Positions 60,400 through 64,000 of a stretch of 64,000 nt of DNA are shown piece by piece. The number at the start of each line of letters is the position of its first letter. Positions within the stretch are counted from its first letter, which is position 1. Made by a program: the position numbers and the translations under genes. Source of the stretch: an uncultured Olsenella sp. (GTDB lineage: Bacteria; Actinomycetota; Coriobacteriia; Coriobacteriales; Atopobiaceae); the NCBI GenBank assembly GCA_900540955.1, contig UQIF01000007.1, positions 16,662-80,661 on the forward strand, read 5' to 3'. The notes beneath the pieces are model-generated. The model saw nothing but the letters and a program-made list of their open reading frames with translations, did no database searches and was not told the DNA's origin.

Positions 60400-60864
60400 C
60401 TAGGTGGGAATAAGCCCGAAGCGCGCGGCCGTAACGACAAGGGAGAAGAGAAGAAGAATCGCCGCGATAACACGAACCAACCTCTGCGTCCTCACGAGAC
60501 CGAGGGAAAGGTAATACTCATAGCGAGGAAGTACGCGAGGCCATGCAAGAATCAGCATGCAGAGGCCCACAAAGGGAATCGGCGTCCAAGCCGGCTCCTG
60601 CTCAAAGAAGCCAATAGCCACCCAGGAAGCAATGGCGAGAATCGCGAGAAGCACATAAAAAACCTGACGGAAGTGAGCGTCCCTCTCGATAAAAGACTCG
60701 GCGTTACGATAATGCTCCTCACAACAGCATTTGAGGACTGGAAGCCCACCAGGATTGACTACGTACGCGTACTCGGTAGTCGCCTGGCCACACCACAGAC
60801 AGTTGGCAGCCTCACCCTCGACACCGTGATGCCCGTTGTATACAAGCTTGCGCTTAGCGGACAT
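60400..60864 (-). CDS. zinc-ribbon-like membrane protein of unknown function
   Basis: A 154-residue protein. Residues 1-65 are soluble and contain NCLWCGQATTEYAYVV (CxxC) and LKCCCEEHYRNAE (Cys/His cluster), likely one metal site. Three membrane helices follow (about 68-85, 92-110 and 128-148). No family was recognised. It starts 2 nt after the stop of the PRD regulator and precedes the PTS genes, so it belongs to the operon. It may sense or assist the transporter, but there is no direct evidence. Confidence 0.75.
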   Translation of the reverse strand: MSAKRKLVYNGHHGVEGEAANCLWCGQATTEYAYVVNPGGLPVLKCCCEEHYRNAESFIERDAHFRQVFYVLLAILAIASWVAIGFFEQEPAWTPIPFVGLCMLILAWPRVLPRYEYYLSLGLVRTQRLVRVIAAILLLFSLVVTAARFGLIPT

Positions 60865-60866
60865 GG

Positions 60867-62948
60867 CTACTCACTCCTTTCGGCGCGCTCGCGGCAGCGC
60901 CCGTACTCGTCCTCAAGTTCGGCAACGGCCTTTTGATCCGAGAAGATCTGATAGATGCTAAAGAGCGTCCCCCAGTGGGAGTAACGATTTATCGTCGCAA
61001 TGCAGATAACCACCTTCGCAGGAGCACCATCAGGGAATGTAATGCCCTTATCACATACCGCAATCTGAGCCTCGACGCGCGCGTTCTTATCGCCTTGGAC
61101 AGGGCAACGGACGATGACAACGTCGGGTGCCATGCGGTAATACATGAAGCGCGATCCGCTAACGAGATTTGCCATGCGTTCCACAAGCAGGCTTCCGGCA
61201 GAGTCGCTCTGAAGGGCGGCAGCGCATTTGATAACCGCCTGTTGCCAGGTCACGCCCTCATTGAGATACATCTTGTCCTCACGGATATGGGCATCCCCGA
61301 CCTTGGTCGTAAGCGGGCTCACCAAGCAACGGCCACCATCGTCAAAGAGTTTGAAGAGCTCAAAGTGCAAACGATCGGAAGCGAGCCAGGAAGCATCTCC
61401 CTCAGGCATGTTCTCGGACACGATGCCAAGAATCCCGTCAATCAGAGAATCATATCGGGAAATGATGCGGTTTCTCCTCAAGACACCGTAGATTTGGCGC
61501 TTACTCTCCCCAGAAAAGAAGGGCGTCACCTCAACCATGTTGTCGCTTCTCATCTCGAGCGGCAAGGGAACGAGGGTGAGGACAATCGCGTAACTCTCCA
61601 AAGTCCAGCGGCGCAGCTTTTCCGGATCAGCATACTCGCAGTCGAAGTTGATGCCACAGGCTTGAGAGAGTTGGTCTCTGACCAACGTCGCGGTGGACAT
61701 GTTGGCTGCCCCCACAACCAAGGCACGAGTTGCACTGGTGTCGCCTTCCTCGAGCATGTTGCTATCGAGGTCGCTTGAGAGGTAAATGGTAAGGTAGGCA
61801 AGCTCATCGTCGGAAAGGCCACCCATGCCAGACTCAAGAGCAGCGCGGCGACAGAACTCGAAAGACATCGGATACATCTTACGGACGTCCTCCGTCAGGG
61901 GGTTGTGCACCGGAATGCCGTACTTCTGTCGGTAAAAGAGCGGCCTTATGTGGTGCGAAAGCTGCTCCTTGACAAAATCTTTGTTTACAAAGGTCAAGCA
62001 GGCGACGCGCTCGAAGTTTCCAATCAGGCTTTCTGCAAGACCGGAGACATAGGCGTCCTCCTCGCTCTGATGGGCGAAGTCAGCCGTCTTGATACCAAGA
62101 AGAAGCGAGGTGATGTATAGAATTTCCTCGGAAGGCAAGGTAATGCCAACGCTCTTGAGCTTCTCGGCACTGCACTGGACGGAGCGATAGGAGACAGTAC
62201 CCATCAGTGTCACCTGTTCCTCACGGCCCATCTTCACCGAATTGCCAGCGAGACCACGGAGCCAAGACACCTGGACCATCATGCCCTCAAGGCCATTGCT
62301 CTCCAGGAAGCAACGTGTCTTTAGGTCGCTCTCGTACTGCTTGATAAGGCTGCGACAAAGGGCAAAGTAGTCAATGTCGTTTTTCGTCACCTCGACTAAC
62401 GCGGACTGCAGAAAGCGCTTTGCGTCATGGGTGCGCTCGGAATCCGCAAGCTCCTGAAGCTTTGACCAAATATGTTTGCGAATGGCGATCTCATCGCCAA
62501 TGACCTCATAGCCTGAAGCAATGGTGCTAGAGAGAACAAGACCGAGCGGTTCGATCGACTCGCGAATCTCGCGCACGTCCGCAATCACGGTATTACGGCT
62601 CACCCCAAAGGTGTCCATGAGCGTGCCTATTGTGATTGGTTCAGCAGAAAGCGCAACACGCAAGAAGGCCATAGCCTGGCGCTCTTCAACAGAAAAGAGC
62701 CTACGATCAGCAGAGCCGGTCAGCCTCTCGACCCTGGCCCATTTAATACCTCTGGCACACAGGCGCTGACCCTCAACGAAAATCTCCCCTAATCCGGCGA
62801 TAGATAACCATTCGTTGATCTGAGAGATGTCATAGTAAACAGTACGCCGCGAAACTCCGAACTCTGACATAATCTCTGTCAGAGAAAGCCCACCAATAGA
62901 TTGAGAAAGGCTCTTCAGTAATTGGACCTGTCGGCTTTTAAGATCCAT
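60867..62948 (-). CDS. BglG/MtlR-like PTS-regulated transcriptional activator (PRD)
   Basis: A 693-residue multidomain regulator. Two N-terminal helix-turn-helix parts (LTEIMSEFGVSRRTVYYDISQI at about 22-45 and GTLMDTFGVSRNTVIADVREI near 105). PRD domains follow, the second with HHIRPLFYRQKYGIPVHNPL. Then come an EIIB-like domain (LVVGAANMSTATLVRDQL, where the usual Cys is absent) and an EIIA-like C terminus (MYYRMAPDVVIVRC, where the usual phospho-His is absent). It is first in the operon and probably activates it in response to PTS phosphorylation of its PRD His. ATG 62948 follows AGAAGG; an in-frame ATG nine codons upstream is less likely. Confidence 0.88.
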   Translation of the reverse strand: MDLKSRQVQLLKSLSQSIGGLSLTEIMSEFGVSRRTVYYDISQINEWLSIAGLGEIFVEGQRLCARGIKWARVERLTGSADRRLFSVEERQAMAFLRVALSAEPITIGTLMDTFGVSRNTVIADVREIRESIEPLGLVLSSTIASGYEVIGDEIAIRKHIWSKLQELADSERTHDAKRFLQSALVEVTKNDIDYFALCRSLIKQYESDLKTRCFLESNGLEGMMVQVSWLRGLAGNSVKMGREEQVTLMGTVSYRSVQCSAEKLKSVGITLPSEEILYITSLLLGIKTADFAHQSEEDAYVSGLAESLIGNFERVACLTFVNKDFVKEQLSHHIRPLFYRQKYGIPVHNPLTEDVRKMYPMSFEFCRRAALESGMGGLSDDELAYLTIYLSSDLDSNMLEEGDTSATRALVVGAANMSTATLVRDQLSQACGINFDCEYADPEKLRRWTLESYAIVLTLVPLPLEMRSDNMVEVTPFFSGESKRQIYGVLRRNRIISRYDSLIDGILGIVSENMPEGDASWLASDRLHFELFKLFDDGGRCLVSPLTTKVGDAHIREDKMYLNEGVTWQQAVIKCAAALQSDSAGSLLVERMANLVSGSRFMYYRMAPDVVIVRCPVQGDKNARVEAQIAVCDKGITFPDGAPAKVVICIATINRYSHWGTLFSIYQIFSDQKAVAELEDEYGRCRERAERSE

Positions 62949-63413
62949 GTCGCGCCTTCTCTCGTTGAATCTCATCTCAATGGCTTCTCTTAACGGCCTC
63001 TATTCTCCATTGACCTTCTGTTTAGAAGAATTACCAATTTGGTGCAAAAGAGCGGCTTCAAATAGTGCAAGGACTTGTGCTTGCACACAATTCCGTACAA
63101 GCCGAATAAGCAGACTTGGGTTACTGCCTCGGTTTTGTTTGCTTGAAATGCTCTTAAGAGTTTATCGTTAGGTTCATAGATTGATGTACTATTAATTCAC
63201 GCAACTTAAAGAGTCCGATTATTTGCACTGGTATTATTACCGTTCATCGTTAAAACTGAACCGTTTACGGGCGACAGCTATAACAGCTAAGACTGGTGAA
63301 CGACACAGTCTATTTCACATATCGCATGTCCACGTGACATGTTAAGTGCAAATAGATACGCCAAGCTTTTTGCACTCGATGACGCAATTTACGAAATCCC
63401 TACTGCAAAAGTA
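62949..63413 (-). promoter_or_regulatory. AT-rich control region of the island with repeated TTTGCACT sites
   Basis: No gene is visible in this 465-bp stretch. GTGCAAA/TTTGCAC words occur at 63042-63049, 63064-63070, 63077-63086 (palindromic GTGCTTGCAC), 63222-63229, 63345-63352 and 63369-63376. CATGTC-N5-GACATG lies at 63325-63341. They are candidate operators for the PRD activator that starts here. Confidence 0.5.
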
Positions 63414-63539
63414 GCCGTGCTCGCCTGCTGCGTGGCGCTCATCGTCCTCGGCGTGCTGTTCTAGCACGTTCGATCCATCAATTAGCAAGAAGGACCGGCT
63501 CGCGGCAGCCGGTCCTTCTTTTTGTACGCGCTTCCTGCC
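63414..63539. repeat. right flanking repeat: orphan ecfT 3' end and terminator
   Basis: It encodes the last residues of EcfT (AVLACCVALIVLGVLF, stop at 63461-63463). AAGAAGGACCGGCT (63487-63500) then pairs perfectly with AGCCGGTCCTTCTT (63507-63520), followed by TTTTT. Ten differences from the left copy. Confidence 0.9.
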
Positions 63540-63556
63540 GTCTGGGCACGCTCTCG

Positions 63557-64000
63557 CTAGATGTACTGCGAGCCGATGGACTTTTCGTAGGACAGGAGCT
63601 CATCGACGTTGTGCTTCTCGTAGGCATTGAGCGGCGAAGCCATCGAGTCGAACTCTTCGGGAGTGTAGCGAGCAACGTACCAGGACTTGCGCGCAAAGTA
63701 GCGGGCAAGGTCGTCGTTACTGAACTCGCGGCCATAGCGCGCGAAGATCTCGTTGCGCGCGACGTAGAGCTCCCAATCGGACAAGCCGGCAAAATCGGAG
63801 CTCGAGTAGTAGACCTTATCGCTGTTCGGGAGGATGTAGTCCGCCGCGTCGAGGTGTTGGACGACGGGCTGGACCACCACGACCTTGGTCTGCGTTGCGT
63901 CGGAAGACTGCGCGGAATCGTCCTTCTGAGCGGGAGGATTGTACGTAAAGCCGACGGCATCCCACGTGCGATCGGAACCGGCAGGCGCAATGGTGACGGA
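63557..64000 (-). CDS. YARHG-domain secreted or membrane protein, C-terminal part
   Basis: The frame is open from the window edge to its stop at 63557, giving 147 residues. The first 45 are a Pro/Ser/Asp/Thr-rich linker (including FTYNPPAQKDDSAQSS). The YARHG domain follows, ELYVARNEIFARYGREFSNDDLARYFARKSWY, an extracellular domain often attached to lipoproteins or to zinc-ribbon/membrane proteins in Firmicutes and Coriobacteria. The N terminus lies beyond the window. It was probably the original neighbour of ecfT before the island arrived. Confidence 0.85.
   Translation of the reverse strand, partial: SVTIAPAGSDRTWDAVGFTYNPPAQKDDSAQSSDATQTKVVVVQPVVQHLDAADYILPNSDKVYYSSSDFAGLSDWELYVARNEIFARYGREFSNDDLARYFARKSWYVARYTPEEFDSMASPLNAYEKHNVDELLSYEKSIGSQYI

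Larger units (their letters stand above)
53245..63413. mobile_element. about 10.2-kb catabolic island inserted behind ecfT
   Basis: Everything between the two ecfT-3'-end repeats is one leftward gene set for uptake and breakdown of an unidentified sugar or polyol, with visibly lower GC than the flanks. The right-hand repeat still encodes VAVLACCVALIVLGVLF plus stop, which makes no sense as a gene alone. So the chromosome once ran from ecfT straight into the YARHG gene. No integrase or transposase was seen. Homologous exchange or an element that lost its recombinase are possible. Confidence 0.75.

Noticed and set aside
53245..63413. Integrase or transposase gene inside the island
   Set aside because: Every gene in the island has a metabolic, transport or regulatory assignment, or is the zinc-ribbon membrane protein; no recombinase motif was found.
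63414..63463. A short separate gene at the right island edge
   Set aside because: It is only the duplicated last codons of ecfT, without start or ribosome site.

Overview
The window is a stretch of a high-GC Gram-positive chromosome. Its features fit a Coriobacteriia gut anaerobe, most likely Collinsella or a close relative: a PPi-type phosphofructokinase beside enolase, several mannose- and galactitol-type PTS systems, LytTR/GHKL two-component pairs, Tat-exported glycosidases and an ECF transporter. No rRNA or tRNA gene was seen. The taxonomic call rests on gene style and base composition, not on a search.

Layout. 1-5.5 kb: end of a 3-hydroxyacyl-CoA dehydrogenase gene, enolase, phosphofructokinase, a thioesterase gene broken by an in-frame TGA, cutC and an MFS transporter. 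5.5-6.75 kb: a frameshifted DUF559-like gene bracketed by two hairpins built from the same 15-19 nt sequence. 6.8-23.9 kb: a glycosidase region with one circularly permuted GH3 enzyme, three paralogous Tat-lipoprotein GH3 enzymes and two small paralogous lipoproteins. Two LytTR/GHKL systems lie in and beside it, and a shared upstream box suggests they control it. 23.9-28.7 kb: engB, a HAD phosphatase, an amino-acid ABC importer with an operator inside its promoter, and mntP. 28.8-30.9 kb: a split purH function (AICAR transformylase plus PurO-type IMP cyclohydrolase) under a ZTP riboswitch. 30.9-35.9 kb: an ABC exporter divergent from a TetR regulator. 36-43.9 kb: MFS transporter, DegV, MarR, DEAD-box helicase, a DUF2798 protein and a deoC-manA-RmlD-like operon. 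44-47.6 kb: a mannose-family PTS and its GntR regulator. 47.7-49.1 kb: an AT-richer DUF234 ATPase cassette.

49.2-53.3 kb is the most interesting locus. A 20-codon leader peptide with three consecutive Trp codons is followed by a strong terminator. Downstream lie two S-component-like genes, a fused double ECF ATPase and EcfT. This looks like ribosome-mediated tryptophan attenuation of an ECF tryptophan importer.

53.3-63.4 kb is a lower-GC catabolic island: PRD regulator, zinc-ribbon membrane protein, galactitol-type EIIA/EIIB/EIIC, a 2-hydroxyacid dehydrogenase, class II aldolase, iron alcohol dehydrogenase and an enolase-superfamily dehydratase. It is flanked by about 126-bp direct repeats carrying the 3' end of ecfT and its terminator, so it seems to have been inserted behind ecfT. 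A YARHG-domain protein follows at the window end.

Long perfect or near-perfect inverted repeats in many intergenic regions are a second theme. Some are plain terminators; others recur as dispersed families or as pairs around single genes. All alignments, foldings and identity counts were done by eye.
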